From: Methanoregula sp.
GTDB taxonomy: Archaea > Halobacteriota > Methanomicrobia > Methanomicrobiales > Methanospirillaceae
Length of the DNA stretch: 45,171 bases
Direction: 5' to 3'
Assembly: GCA_026394695.1 (NCBI GenBank)
Contig: JAPKXT010000211.1
Coordinates: 1 to 45,171, forward strand
A model generated the notes under the pieces. That model searched no databases, was not told the origin of the DNA, and worked only from the letters and a program-made list of their open reading frames with translations. A program made the position numbers and the translations under genes. Shown piece by piece: positions 33,648-43,263 of this stretch. The first letter of the stretch is position 1. The number at the start of each line of letters is the position of its first letter.

Positions 33648-34886
33648 ATGGTGGAATCGCAGGAAATTGAGCTCGCAGGTCATATCATCGATTCGGGCAT
33701 CATGACGCAGCTCTTTGACAGGGTAATGGATATGGGAGGCAATTTCGAGATCCTTGTTTTTGATATCGGGAAAAAAAAGACTGATCCCAGTTATGCCCGT
33801 CTGCGTATCGCAGCATCTAACAAAGAGAATCTGCGATCCATTCTTTCTGAGCTCCACCGGCTTGGCGCACGACCACGGGAAGTAAAAGATGTCCACCTTG
33901 TACCCGCAGAAGGCAATCGTATCGTGCCGAAAGGTTTCTACACCACGTCCAATCATCCGACCCAGGTCAAATATGGCGATGAATGGATCGCGGTAGAACC
34001 GACCAAGATGGACTTTTTAATTGTTGTCGATATGAAAACCAAAACCGCACGGTGCACTTCCCTTGGCAGCATCAAAAAAGGAGATCTTGTGGTTGTCGGT
34101 GAACAGGGAGTCAATGTAAGCTACCCGGAACGTCCACGGGAGAGCAGCACATTTGAGTTTATGCACGGTACGGTCTCTCCCGAGCGGCCAAGTGAAACCC
34201 TGATTGCAAAGATCGCAAGCGAGATCCTTGACATAAGGAAAAAAGGCGGAAAGATTGCATTTGTCGGCGGTCCTGCGATCATCCATACCGGTGCGGATAA
34301 AGCGTTGGCAGAGATGATCCACAAAGGCTACATCGATGTCCTCTTTGCCGGTAATGCCCTTGCCACTCATGATATCGAGTTCAATCTCTATGGCACATCA
34401 CTGGGGATGGATATCTCAACCGGAAAGCCGGTAATGGGCGGGCATAAGCACCACCTCTATGCGATCAGCGAGATTATGCGTGCCGGTTCAATAAAAAATG
34501 CTGTCGATAAAGGGGTAATTACCGGCGGGATCATGTACGAGTGCGTGAAAAATAAAATACCCTTCGTACTCGCCGGTTCCATCCGCGATGATGGTCCGTT
34601 ACCTGATGTGATCACGGATGTAATGAAAGCTCAGGACGCAACGCGGGAGCATATTGAAGGATGCAGCATGGTGCTGATGATTGCAACTCTCCTTCATTCG
34701 ATTGCCGTTGGCAACTGCCTGCCCTCAAACGTAAAAACGGTGTGTGTGGATATCAACCCGACAGCACTTACCAAGCTCATGGACCGTGGCTCCACGCAGG
34801 CCATCGGTATTGTTTCTGACGCAGGAACTTTCCTCCCGTTGCTGGTAAAACAACTCGACATACAGAGCAGTTGTGCGAAAAAATAA
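33648..34886 (+). CDS. LOR/SDH bifunctional-domain family protein (TIGR00300; archaeal ornithine cyclodeaminase-like)
   Basis: ESQEIELAGHIIDSGIMTQLFDRVMDMGGNFEILVFDIGKKKTDPSYARLRI...GGPAIIHTGADKALAEMIHKGYIDVLFAGNALATHDIE. Confidence 0.85.
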   Translation: MVESQEIELAGHIIDSGIMTQLFDRVMDMGGNFEILVFDIGKKKTDPSYARLRIAASNKENLRSILSELHRLGARPREVKDVHLVPAEGNRIVPKGFYTTSNHPTQVKYGDEWIAVEPTKMDFLIVVDMKTKTARCTSLGSIKKGDLVVVGEQGVNVSYPERPRESSTFEFMHGTVSPERPSETLIAKIASEILDIRKKGGKIAFVGGPAIIHTGADKALAEMIHKGYIDVLFAGNALATHDIEFNLYGTSLGMDISTGKPVMGGHKHHLYAISEIMRAGSIKNAVDKGVITGGIMYECVKNKIPFVLAGSIRDDGPLPDVITDVMKAQDATREHIEGCSMVLMIATLLHSIAVGNCLPSNVKTVCVDINPTALTKLMDRGSTQAIGIVSDAGTFLPLLVKQLDIQSSCAKK

Positions 34887-34900
34887 TTATTTCTCATTTT

Positions 34901-35899
34901 TTATTGAGTCAGGGGCATGCAGTACGATTTTTCTGAGGTTACGATATATTCCCATTCCTGCTTACAGTCGCAACTGATCTGGAGCAGGGCATCGATCAGA
35001 TCACGGTCCGCATTGAGCGAATAATCCTGGATGCCTTTCACGAGTTCGTAATCGCATTTTTTGCAGTTGTGTGGTCCCCGTTTCTGCCCGCCACCAAGCG
35101 GATCGCAGGTTATATGCACCGGAGAATCTGCAAGAATTGACAGGACGCTCCAGAGATAGGCCGGGCGGTACGCACCCCGTTTCCAGTAATACTCCAGTTC
35201 GGTATTGCGCTGGACGGTACAGGGGTTCATGGAGATCATATCTGCGTAAACTGCCGCATCCTGGATTGAAGTTTTCATATCGGCAACTGCCTCACCCTCT
35301 GTCAAAAAAAGCGGTTTTAAGAGAAGATAGGCTTTCACACCAGCTCCGGCAGAATGAGCTGTTCTGGCTGCGTTTGTAAAATCAGCGAACGTGAAACCTT
35401 TATTGATGCACTTTTCCCGGATATAGTCACTGCTCGTCTCAAGTCCCATCGCGCAATAGAGGGGTATCTTATAACTTCCGTCATCAAGGATATCCAGAAA
35501 CGACGAGATAACTTCTGCATCTACAAATTCAGGACGTGTTTCTGCAATCAGCAGTTTTCCTTTGAAGGTGGTGGCAATATCAGAGAGAAAACCGCGGGGT
35601 ATCTCACACGGGTCAAAAAAACTTCCGGAAGTGAAAATTTTCACCATGCTGTACGCTTCAGATGTATACTGATCTGTCACCCATGCCAGTTGCGCACGAA
35701 GGTGCTCAAGTATTGTTTCCTGGGATTGCTGACCAGAATACCGTTCATGACGGTAACTGCACATCCTGCATTTTGACCATGTGCATCCAGCACTTTTAAA
35801 AATGACCGTGAGGCACTCGAGCAATTCATTGCCATACCGTTCCTGCCCCCGCCAGCTCGCGAGAGGTTTTTCCCTGAGTTCAGAAATCATTAACATCAT
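34901..35899 (-). CDS. archaeosine biosynthesis radical SAM protein RaSEA-like (TIGR01210 family)
   Basis: CTWSKCRMCSYRHERYSG radical-SAM-like Cys cluster, KIFTSGSFFDPCEIP, AMGLETSSDYIREKCINKGFTFADF, C-terminal CKKCDYELVKGIQDYS. Confidence 0.87.
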   Translation of the reverse strand: MMLMISELREKPLASWRGQERYGNELLECLTVIFKSAGCTWSKCRMCSYRHERYSGQQSQETILEHLRAQLAWVTDQYTSEAYSMVKIFTSGSFFDPCEIPRGFLSDIATTFKGKLLIAETRPEFVDAEVISSFLDILDDGSYKIPLYCAMGLETSSDYIREKCINKGFTFADFTNAARTAHSAGAGVKAYLLLKPLFLTEGEAVADMKTSIQDAAVYADMISMNPCTVQRNTELEYYWKRGAYRPAYLWSVLSILADSPVHITCDPLGGGQKRGPHNCKKCDYELVKGIQDYSLNADRDLIDALLQISCDCKQEWEYIVTSEKSYCMPLTQ

Positions 35900-35918
35900 A
35901 CTAGTTGAACATATATAG

Positions 35919-36998
35919 ATGAAAAAGATCGTCCTGCTCGTGATGGGACTGCTCTTTCTGTCGGGATTTGCATCAGCATACCTGGTAAATATCGATGCTC
36001 CAGATTCACTTTCCGTTGGAAAACCTCTTATCGTTACCGGGACGACAACCTTTGGTATTGGTACGCCAATCGATGTCGTGCTCTATTATCAGCTGACAAC
36101 AACGACTGAAATTAAACGCAAGATCGTCTATGTTCAGTCTGACTATTCATTCCGTGCAGTCTTTGATACCACCGGTCTGAAAACCGGGATGTACAAGGTT
36201 GAAGTCCCGACAAATGATATGGGTGATTCCGTGAGCATGCGGGTTGTGAACCTGATTGATCGTTCCGATGATATTCAACTCACCTCTGCCACCACCCAGA
36301 ATTTTAACGGAAAGATCTCCATTGCAGGAGCGATCAAAGGGGATGAAAATTCCGGAGTCCAGGTTGAAGCTATCGGGCCGGATAATCTGATAATTTTCGG
36401 ACCCATTTATGTAAATACCAATTACCTGGGCAGTTTTGCAACGGAAATACCTGTTACTGAACCCGGCGATTACGAGGTGAGTTTCACCGATGCCCGGGGG
36501 TATGTTGGAAAACGGATTATCACCGTTACTGGACTGCAAAGCCTGACAAGTACACCGAGTCCGACTACCGTATCCATAGTATCCGCTCACACGAAAGCAT
36601 CCCGGGACAATCCTGCCTATTTTATCATAAAAACCGGTTTTGGACCTGTTACAATTCATACCTCGTCTTCTATTGACTGGATCATAGAATATGTCGATCA
36701 GAAAGGCACCATCCAGTTGGTGAATGAACAGGGTGAAAAATATCCGGAGCGGGTCACGTTACAGGGAAATGGCAAACTGATATACATCAAGGTTTACCCG
36801 ATAAAGTCCTCTCTGAACAACGAGGTTTTCGTATATGCAGAAAATGCCAACTCTATTGCAGTAAGCTCAACTATTCCGGCACCGTTTATCCCGTCTGCAC
36901 AACAAACACCGGTTGATACGCCAAAGTCTATGGTATTGCCATTACTCGGGATTGTTGCGGTAGGATTGGCGTTTTTGATAATGAGAAGAAACCGGTAA
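35919..36998 (+). CDS. secreted, C-terminally membrane-anchored hypothetical protein
   Basis: Signal peptide MKKIVLLVMGLLFLSGFASA; beta-rich repeats; C-terminal MVLPLLGIVAVGLAFLIMRRNR. Confidence 0.7.
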   Translation: MKKIVLLVMGLLFLSGFASAYLVNIDAPDSLSVGKPLIVTGTTTFGIGTPIDVVLYYQLTTTTEIKRKIVYVQSDYSFRAVFDTTGLKTGMYKVEVPTNDMGDSVSMRVVNLIDRSDDIQLTSATTQNFNGKISIAGAIKGDENSGVQVEAIGPDNLIIFGPIYVNTNYLGSFATEIPVTEPGDYEVSFTDARGYVGKRIITVTGLQSLTSTPSPTTVSIVSAHTKASRDNPAYFIIKTGFGPVTIHTSSSIDWIIEYVDQKGTIQLVNEQGEKYPERVTLQGNGKLIYIKVYPIKSSLNNEVFVYAENANSIAVSSTIPAPFIPSAQQTPVDTPKSMVLPLLGIVAVGLAFLIMRRNR

Positions 36999-37052
36999 AA
37001 ATTGACAGTTAAAAATTATTTCCTGCCGGCCCTCCTTTTAATTAAGAAGCCT

Positions 37053-37060
37053 TTTTTAAA
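37053..37060 (+). promoter_or_regulatory. candidate TATA box for tRNA-Ser
   Basis: tttttaaa about 26-33 nt upstream of the tRNA 5' end. Confidence 0.4.
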
Positions 37061-37085
37061 TCGGACACCCAACATATGGAGCACT

Positions 37086-37170
37086 GCCGGGGTAGTCTAG
37101 TCCGGGAAGGCGGTAGCCTTGAAAGCTACTGGTGCCCTGCACCTCAAGAGTTCAAATCTCTTCCCCGGCG
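37086..37170 (+). tRNA. tRNA-Ser(UGA), no intron, CCA not encoded
   Basis: Acceptor GCCGGGG/CCCCGGC; anticodon arm GTAGC-CTTGAAA-GCTAC (anticodon TGA); class II 16-nt variable arm; T arm AAGAG-TTCAAAT-CTCTT. Confidence 0.95.
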
Positions 37171-37234
37171 TAGTTCCTGTTCTGTATTTTCCATCGGGAA
37201 AAAGGGTATTAAACTCCTACGACCGTGGCTTGTT

Positions 37235-37657
37235 TTATGAGAGTTTCCAGATCTTTGTAAAGAGAATCCCCATCAAAGGAAGCGAGATGATCTCCCATCT
37301 TACGGTACTGATAGAGAAAGCGACGGGCCAGGTCATTGATGTGATCATCACATACAGGCTGGGGATGGTCATGACAACGAGAAGCAAAGCCCCGAACATC
37401 AGCCCCTTTTGCAACGGTGTTCCTTTCAGGAAGCCTTTTACAACATCAAAGATAATTGCTGCCGCAAACGCTACGACAAATGGGTAAAAGAAGAATAGCA
37501 TCATAACCGGATCCTCTTCAGACCTCATACCCCCGTATTTACTTAAGTCCGAAGGAATGACCATGTTCACCATCCCGTTGATGACAACTATGAGGATAAG
37601 GATGAGGATGACGATTTCTGCAATAATTACGGAAACGGCAATATTTTTTACCTTCAT
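37235..37657 (-). CDS. hypothetical membrane protein
   Basis: 140 aa with about four hydrophobic segments. Confidence 0.55.
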   Translation of the reverse strand: MKVKNIAVSVIIAEIVILILILIVVINGMVNMVIPSDLSKYGGMRSEEDPVMMLFFFYPFVVAFAAAIIFDVVKGFLKGTPLQKGLMFGALLLVVMTIPSLYVMITSMTWPVAFSISTVRWEIISLPLMGILFTKIWKLS

Positions 37658-37823
37658 AGATTTTTATCGAAACTGGTGTTTAATTACTATTCGGATCGCA
37701 GTATATGAAAATGAAATCAGATGATGCCAAAAATAATTACGTGAACCTGATTTTAGCGTATTATCATTGTTTTTATGTGGTTGAACCTCCAACGTATGAG
37801 TTGGATATTCCAGAGGATCATTG

Positions 37824-38048
37824 ATGTGCGTTGCAGTTCCCGCTGAAGTGCTTGAAATAAAAGAGGGAAATATCGGGCTTGTGGACTATGGCGACCTGAA
37901 ACAGGAAGTCCGGCTCGATCTGGTAGATGTTAAGGTCGGCGAGTTCGTGCTTGTGCATGTGGGTTTTGCAATCCAGAGGCTCTCCCGTGAGGAGGGACTT
38001 GAGACACGGGAGATCTTTAAACAGGTATACGCTGCATTGGAGGGGTGA
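37824..38048 (+). CDS. hypC: hydrogenase maturation chaperone HypC
   Basis: MCVAVPAEVLEIKEGNIGLVDYGDLKQEVRLDLVDVKVGEFVLVHVGFAIQRLS. Confidence 0.95.
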   Translation: MCVAVPAEVLEIKEGNIGLVDYGDLKQEVRLDLVDVKVGEFVLVHVGFAIQRLSREEGLETREIFKQVYAALEG

Positions 38049-38386
38049 TGCACGAGTACACCATTGCGTATGACCTGTACGTGACCACACGCAGGGCAGC
38101 AATTGAGAACAACGCGACAATGGTAAAAAAGGTTAGCGTTGATGTGGGGAAGATGGCGATGGTGAACCCGGAGCAGGTAGTGTTTCTTTTCGATACGATC
38201 AAGGAAGAAGATCCTCTTTTTAAAACAGCGGTACTCGAATGCCACGAACAAACCCCCCAGACACGGTGTTCGTGCGGGTACTCCGGAGATGAAATTTTTA
38301 TCTGCCCGAAATGCGGTGCACTTCCCGAGATGGTCAAAGGCAGGGAGATTGTGGTGACAAGCGTGGAGATTGAGGTGGCTGATTAA
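38048..38386 (+). CDS. hypA: hydrogenase maturation nickel protein HypA
   Basis: N-terminal MHE motif; Cys motifs CSCGYSGDEIFICPKCG. Confidence 0.93.
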   Translation: MHEYTIAYDLYVTTRRAAIENNATMVKKVSVDVGKMAMVNPEQVVFLFDTIKEEDPLFKTAVLECHEQTPQTRCSCGYSGDEIFICPKCGALPEMVKGREIVVTSVEIEVAD

Positions 38387-39382
38387 ATGAAGGTCAACAT
38401 GATGCATGGAGCCGGTGGGGAAGTGATGGGCGAACTCTTACAGACACTCACCAGGTTCAGGAACAACAACGCTGGCGGGATTGGGCTGGAAGCAATGGAT
38501 GACGGTGCAGTGATACCGTTCAGCGGCTCAAACCTCGTTTTTACTACTGACTCCCACGTTGTCCGCCCTATCTTTTTTCCCGGTGGTGATATCGGCAGGA
38601 TCTCGGTATGCGGGACTATTAACGATCTTGCGATGATGGGCGGGCGGCCGATAGCTCTCTCATGCGGGATGATCATTGAAGAAGGATTTGAAATCGATGA
38701 TCTCGCAAAGATTGTAGCATCAATGGACGACGCACTCGGTGAGGCGGGCGCAAACCTTGTGACGGGTGACACAAAAGTGATGGAGAAGGGAGCGCTTGAT
38801 GGAATTGTGATCAATACTTCCGGTATCGGCATCGCAAGGAATATAGTGCGGGACAATGGTCTGGTGCCCGGCGATGTGATCATAGTATCAGGAACCCTTG
38901 GCGACCATGGCATAGCGATCATGGCACACCGGGAGGGATTCGATCTCGGCGATCAGATCAAGTCAGATGTTGCACCTCTCTGGGGAATGATTGAAAAGGT
39001 GCTCGAAGCCGGCACGATTCATGCGATGAAGGACCCGACCCGGGGCGGGTTTGCAAGCGCTATCAACGAGATGGCAAAGAAGAGCGGGGTATGTGTCCGG
39101 ATAGAAGAGGAAAAAATGCCCATCCGGAAAAGCGTCAGGAGCGCCGCTGGTATGCTGGGTATCGATCCGCTTGAGGTTGCAAATGAAGGAAAAGCCGTTA
39201 TGGGAGTTCCTCTTTCCAGCGTGGATTCCATCCTCAAAGCCCTTCACTCGCACAAGTACGGTAAGGATGCTGCAGTGGTCGGCAGGGTTACACAAGGGGC
39301 TCATGTTATCATGGAGACCGCCATCGGTGGCGAACGATTCATCGAACCGCCCATGGGCGACCCGGTGCCCCGGGTATGTTGA
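38387..39382 (+). CDS. hypE: hydrogenase maturation protein HypE
   Basis: MMHGAGGEVMGELL, TTDSHVVRPIFFPGGDIGRISVCGTINDLAMMGG, C-terminal PRVC. Confidence 0.96.
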   Translation: MKVNMMHGAGGEVMGELLQTLTRFRNNNAGGIGLEAMDDGAVIPFSGSNLVFTTDSHVVRPIFFPGGDIGRISVCGTINDLAMMGGRPIALSCGMIIEEGFEIDDLAKIVASMDDALGEAGANLVTGDTKVMEKGALDGIVINTSGIGIARNIVRDNGLVPGDVIIVSGTLGDHGIAIMAHREGFDLGDQIKSDVAPLWGMIEKVLEAGTIHAMKDPTRGGFASAINEMAKKSGVCVRIEEEKMPIRKSVRSAAGMLGIDPLEVANEGKAVMGVPLSSVDSILKALHSHKYGKDAAVVGRVTQGAHVIMETAIGGERFIEPPMGDPVPRVC

Positions 39383-39411
39383 TCATGTCTCCCTGAAACG
39401 GGGATCTGATA

Positions 39412-39453
39412 TTTTTTGTGACTGATTTTTTGTGACTGAGCAAGTTCAGTCAC
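39412..39453. repeat. 14-bp tandem duplication leading into a perfect 8-bp hairpin
   Basis: ttttttgtgactga at 39412-39425 and 39426-39439; then GTGACTGA (39432-39439)-gcaagt-TCAGTCAC (39446-39453). Confidence 0.7.
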
Positions 39454-39523
39454 CACAGTATTTTTGTGGGGTTGGTAAAAAAAAGCGTTTGCTGCCAGTT
39501 TAACACCAAATCATATCGTTCCA

Positions 39524-39549
39524 GGGGGCTTCGCCTTTGGCTTGCCCCC
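39524..39549. repeat. nested GC-rich hairpin
   Basis: GGGGGC-ttc-GCC-ttt-GGC-tt-GCCCCC: two nested perfect stems in a gene-poor region. Confidence 0.6.
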
Positions 39550-39963
39550 CGCCACTATGGTGCCCCCAATTGCAATAACCCCAGAACAGGTAATACTACA
39601 CAATATCGCAAGGTGCAGGTTTGGGTAAAGGGAGGGGACAGGCACGGTCCCGTCATTTATTTGATGAAGAATTTTCATAATGATGTAAAAAAAATCTTGA
39701 TTATTGAACATCATTTAGTTCCACAATCACCCTCCTTTTTTACAACGCATTTTGGATATGCTTTTTTTGCCATTTTTAAGCCCGTAAATCCTTCTTAGAT
39801 CCGGGTGTTACAATAACATAGTACCCAAAAAAATACCTCTGCCGGTGAGAATCTATATGGATGCTGAAGGTCAGGGATGTTGTGCATTTCTCCTGAGATG
39901 ATCGGACAATTTCGCACAAGATTGTGGGGAAATTCCGTTTCCTGATACTTGTGCCGATAGATA

Positions 39964-41364
39964 TTATTTTTCCAGGAGAACAGGGTTTACCAAAACCGGA
40001 CGGTACATCCCTTTAGGTACATGGATTACAAACCGTGCCCCTTCACCGGGTGTTCCTGTCTCACTGATCGTAAGGTTGGTGATCGATAAGATCTCCCGGC
40101 TCAAAAAAAGACCAAAGCCGGTATTTTTGAAATACTCCCTCCTGAAGATCTTCTCTTTTGCAGTTTCTGGTATTCCCACGCCATCATCTTCTAAAATCAG
40201 GTTGATGCCATGAAGAGTTTCCTGGGAGTGCAGAGTGATTTTTGTCAGCCGTTCCCCATGACGGATTGAGTTTTCTATCAGGTTATAAAACACATGTTCA
40301 AACATGGGATCGGCATAGACCTCAATGGGGGGCAGATCAGCATATATCCGGACACCGTGAAGGTCAAGTGTTGCGAATGCACGGGATACGGTATCAGGTA
40401 TGTTATGCCAATTGGGGGTTTGATAACCGATATTCTGGTAATCACGGGTGAACAGGATCTGTTTCCTGATGGCATTTGCCGCCAGTTCTTCTTTTTCAAT
40501 ATACCTGAGGGTCTGAGGGTCTGTTATCTTCAGCCGGGTAAGGTCGAGATAACCAAGGAGCGCTGTCAGCTGGTTGAGTATATCGTGCCGGGTAACAGAG
40601 TTGAGCAGGTTGATTTTTTTATTTGCCTGAGACAGCGCCTCCGTTACCAGCTTATTGTCAGTAATATCGACAAGGGTACAGATAATGGAGGGTTCACTGG
40701 TCTCGACGGCAGAAACAAGTGCCCATCGTTCACTTCCATCCGCAGTCCGGAACCGGGCTTCAATATCCCCGGTTCTCTTTTGATTCTCAATACTCGCAAG
40801 AAAACGCCTCCGTTCATCAAAATCAGGGATGAGGTCAGGGAGAGTTTTTTCCCCGAGTTCTTTCTGTTCGTAGTGGAGAATTTCGGAAAATTTCTGGTTG
40901 GGATCCTTGATCCGTAAGGATTTTTTATCTAAAGTAAACGCACCAGCCTGGGAATTATGATACATCCCATAATTTTTATCTTCTTCCCTGCGGTAAACCT
41001 GGGAATAAATTGAGATGAGGACACCGATGGAGACGAAGACATAAAACCAGATAGTGGCCTGGGTATAGAGGCGGTTTGTTGGCATTCCTATGAGAAAGAC
41101 AAGAGCTAAATATAGCCAGCCTACAAGCACAGTCCCGTAGATGCTGACCTTCGGGCGCGCAAAGGCAATGAGGACAACAGGTATCAGGTAGAGATAAGGA
41201 AAAACATCAAAAATCCCATTGGTGAGACTCAGGTAGGTAATCCCCGCTGTGGCAAGGATGCTGACCACAATGCAAATATCATAGATTAATTGTTTTTTTG
41301 GGGAAATCGATTCCATAGAGTAACCTGAACTGCCGATGCATGCCGGACTTGATCCGGATATCAA
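39964..41364 (-). CDS. membrane PAS sensor histidine kinase
   Basis: N-terminal TM segments; PAS; SVTRHDILNQLTALLGYLDL; YNLIENSIRHGE; DDGVGIP; GFGLFLSREIL. Confidence 0.9.
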   Translation of the reverse strand: MISGSSPACIGSSGYSMESISPKKQLIYDICIVVSILATAGITYLSLTNGIFDVFPYLYLIPVVLIAFARPKVSIYGTVLVGWLYLALVFLIGMPTNRLYTQATIWFYVFVSIGVLISIYSQVYRREEDKNYGMYHNSQAGAFTLDKKSLRIKDPNQKFSEILHYEQKELGEKTLPDLIPDFDERRRFLASIENQKRTGDIEARFRTADGSERWALVSAVETSEPSIICTLVDITDNKLVTEALSQANKKINLLNSVTRHDILNQLTALLGYLDLTRLKITDPQTLRYIEKEELAANAIRKQILFTRDYQNIGYQTPNWHNIPDTVSRAFATLDLHGVRIYADLPPIEVYADPMFEHVFYNLIENSIRHGERLTKITLHSQETLHGINLILEDDGVGIPETAKEKIFRREYFKNTGFGLFLSREILSITNLTISETGTPGEGARFVIHVPKGMYRPVLVNPVLLEK

Positions 41365-41434
41365 TTCAACAGATGTGATATAATCAGATAAATGTTAAGA
41401 ACCTGTTGTTAAACAGGTAATTCACCAATTTTTT

Positions 41435-42556
41435 TTATCCGCAGCCTCCCGCAGAAGCTGCCTGCTGGCTGGAGGAAAGGGTTGTCCCGCATTCGGTCGG
41501 GGTAATATCGAAGCTGTTGCAGATTGCCTGCTTGTATGCTTCCGGTGTGCGGGCTCCGGGATATTTCACACCATTGATAAGCAGTGTTGGGGATGCGGTT
41601 GCTCCATTCTGGTTTGATCTCGTCTCATCTGCCCTGAGCAGGTCAAGCCCGGCGGAACCGGTCGCACAGGACTCGATTGCTGCCGTATCGATTCCCAGAC
41701 CCGAAGTAGTGTTTCTCCAGCATGCATTCAGGCTGGTGGAATTTTGTGAGAGCGGATAACACCGGGCGTCAAAACCACTTAGGTAATCCCAGAACTTTTG
41801 TGGATAATTCTTCTGGATGCATATCTGCCGAAGATCTTCCTGTGCTTCGGATAATCCATGCAGTGACTGGACCGAATCAACCGTTGAGCCACCGACTGTC
41901 GTAATGTACAGCAACCGGATATCTGCTTTTGATCCAAGCAGGTCAACGACAGGTTTCATGGCACTCTCAGCCTGTGTACCATAAGGACAAAATGCCATTA
42001 CATAGAGATCAACAGACGGGCGGGCCGTCTTTACCGGTGAAGGTGTGGGGGTTGGTTTTTGTGTCTGCGCTGTACTGCCTGTGCTCCCGGTACTGGCCAT
42101 ATCGATACCATTTGTAAAGAGCATCGTACAGTCTTTTGTTGCATAAATTGTGACGTTCTGTGACTGGTATTTTCCATGGACCTCATACATTCCCCGGTTT
42201 TCCGATAATGACTGAAGGGAGATCGATGTACCGGGCTGGACCAGGTTTTCATTGGCATACATGATCACTTTCTCCCCGCATGACTGGAGGGAGACAGGTG
42301 CAGAAATCCCTGATTGTGATCCTGCCTGAAAATAGACAAGAAAAATAATGAGGACTACAACAAACCCGATTATCGCAACCATGGTTCCTTTCCCAAACAG
42401 AGCGCTGTTTTTTTGTGAATTTGAAGAAGGGGAAACTTCTCCTGACATCTTGTTGTCCGAATTTTGTCCTGTCAAGCCAATTACTCCGGTAATTTTCGTT
42501 TCTGATAATCGATGATAATTATTATTTCTGGTCTGTTTAAATTTTTTTGTCTTCAC
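41435..42556 (-). CDS. membrane-anchored thioredoxin-fold/DsbA-like protein
   Basis: TM MVAIIGFVVVLIIFLVYF, then PSVDLYVMAFCPYGTQAESAMKPVVDLLG...GATASPTLLINGVKYPGARTPEAYKQAICNSF. Confidence 0.8.
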   Translation of the reverse strand: MKTKKFKQTRNNNYHRLSETKITGVIGLTGQNSDNKMSGEVSPSSNSQKNSALFGKGTMVAIIGFVVVLIIFLVYFQAGSQSGISAPVSLQSCGEKVIMYANENLVQPGTSISLQSLSENRGMYEVHGKYQSQNVTIYATKDCTMLFTNGIDMASTGSTGSTAQTQKPTPTPSPVKTARPSVDLYVMAFCPYGTQAESAMKPVVDLLGSKADIRLLYITTVGGSTVDSVQSLHGLSEAQEDLRQICIQKNYPQKFWDYLSGFDARCYPLSQNSTSLNACWRNTTSGLGIDTAAIESCATGSAGLDLLRADETRSNQNGATASPTLLINGVKYPGARTPEAYKQAICNSFDITPTECGTTLSSSQQAASAGGCG

Positions 42557-42708
42557 TACGTATTGTATTAACTGGATTTTGTGGTTTTTTAGCGGGTAGG
42601 GCAGATTTTAAAAAGAGTTGCAAAGAGGTATGCTGATCACCATATACCCGAGGATACATTGACCGCCACTGCCCCGACAAAGGGACTCCACTCGTATCTA
42701 CGCGGTTA

Positions 42709-43263
42709 TTAAACTATATACTTCAACAGGAGGTCCAGCGCTTCGAGGTCTTGTTTTCCCCCGCACTTCCGCACAATACCTGCATGATATCCGATCAGCC
42801 GTTTTAATTCCTGATCATGGTTCTCCTTATATCGCGTAGCATGCACCGTTGCATCGATAAGGTTGTTGAACCCCCGGTTCACCGGGTGGACCGACACCTC
42901 TTCAATAATCTCTTTTTCCAGCGTCAGCCTGACCATCATCGCGTCATGGGTCTTGTGCTCAACTGTTGCAGTGAAGGCTGCCCAGGCATCAGCACCGGAA
43001 AGCCTCTGCATGATCTTACCATTAACCGGTTCATCAATGAATGATTCATGGGGGAGATCTTCAAAAGCAGTCCTGACAAAGAGAACGGGATCATACACAT
43101 AGTTTGCAACAACCCAGCCATCCCGCTCAATATTCTCCGCCGTATGGCTTCCCGCAAACAAGACCATAGTCACACTACCGTTGCGGAGATGGATTCCCAT
43201 CGGTGCAGCGTTGAATGCCGTGGTGGCAATTATTTCGTTAATACCGTCTCTCAGGAGTCCCAT
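42709..43263 (-). CDS. DUF447 family protein (flavin-reductase-like fold)
   Basis: MGLLRDGINEIIATTAFNAAPMGIHLRNGSVTMVLFAGSHTAENIERDGWVVANYVYDPVLFVRTAFEDLP. Start trimmed to ATG 43263. Confidence 0.85.
   Translation of the reverse strand: MGLLRDGINEIIATTAFNAAPMGIHLRNGSVTMVLFAGSHTAENIERDGWVVANYVYDPVLFVRTAFEDLPHESFIDEPVNGKIMQRLSGADAWAAFTATVEHKTHDAMMVRLTLEKEIIEEVSVHPVNRGFNNLIDATVHATRYKENHDQELKRLIGYHAGIVRKCGGKQDLEALDLLLKYIV

Noticed and set aside
38383-38922. 179-aa minus-strand ORF inside hypE
   Set aside because: Antisense shadow of hypE; Pro/Ser-rich with no domain.
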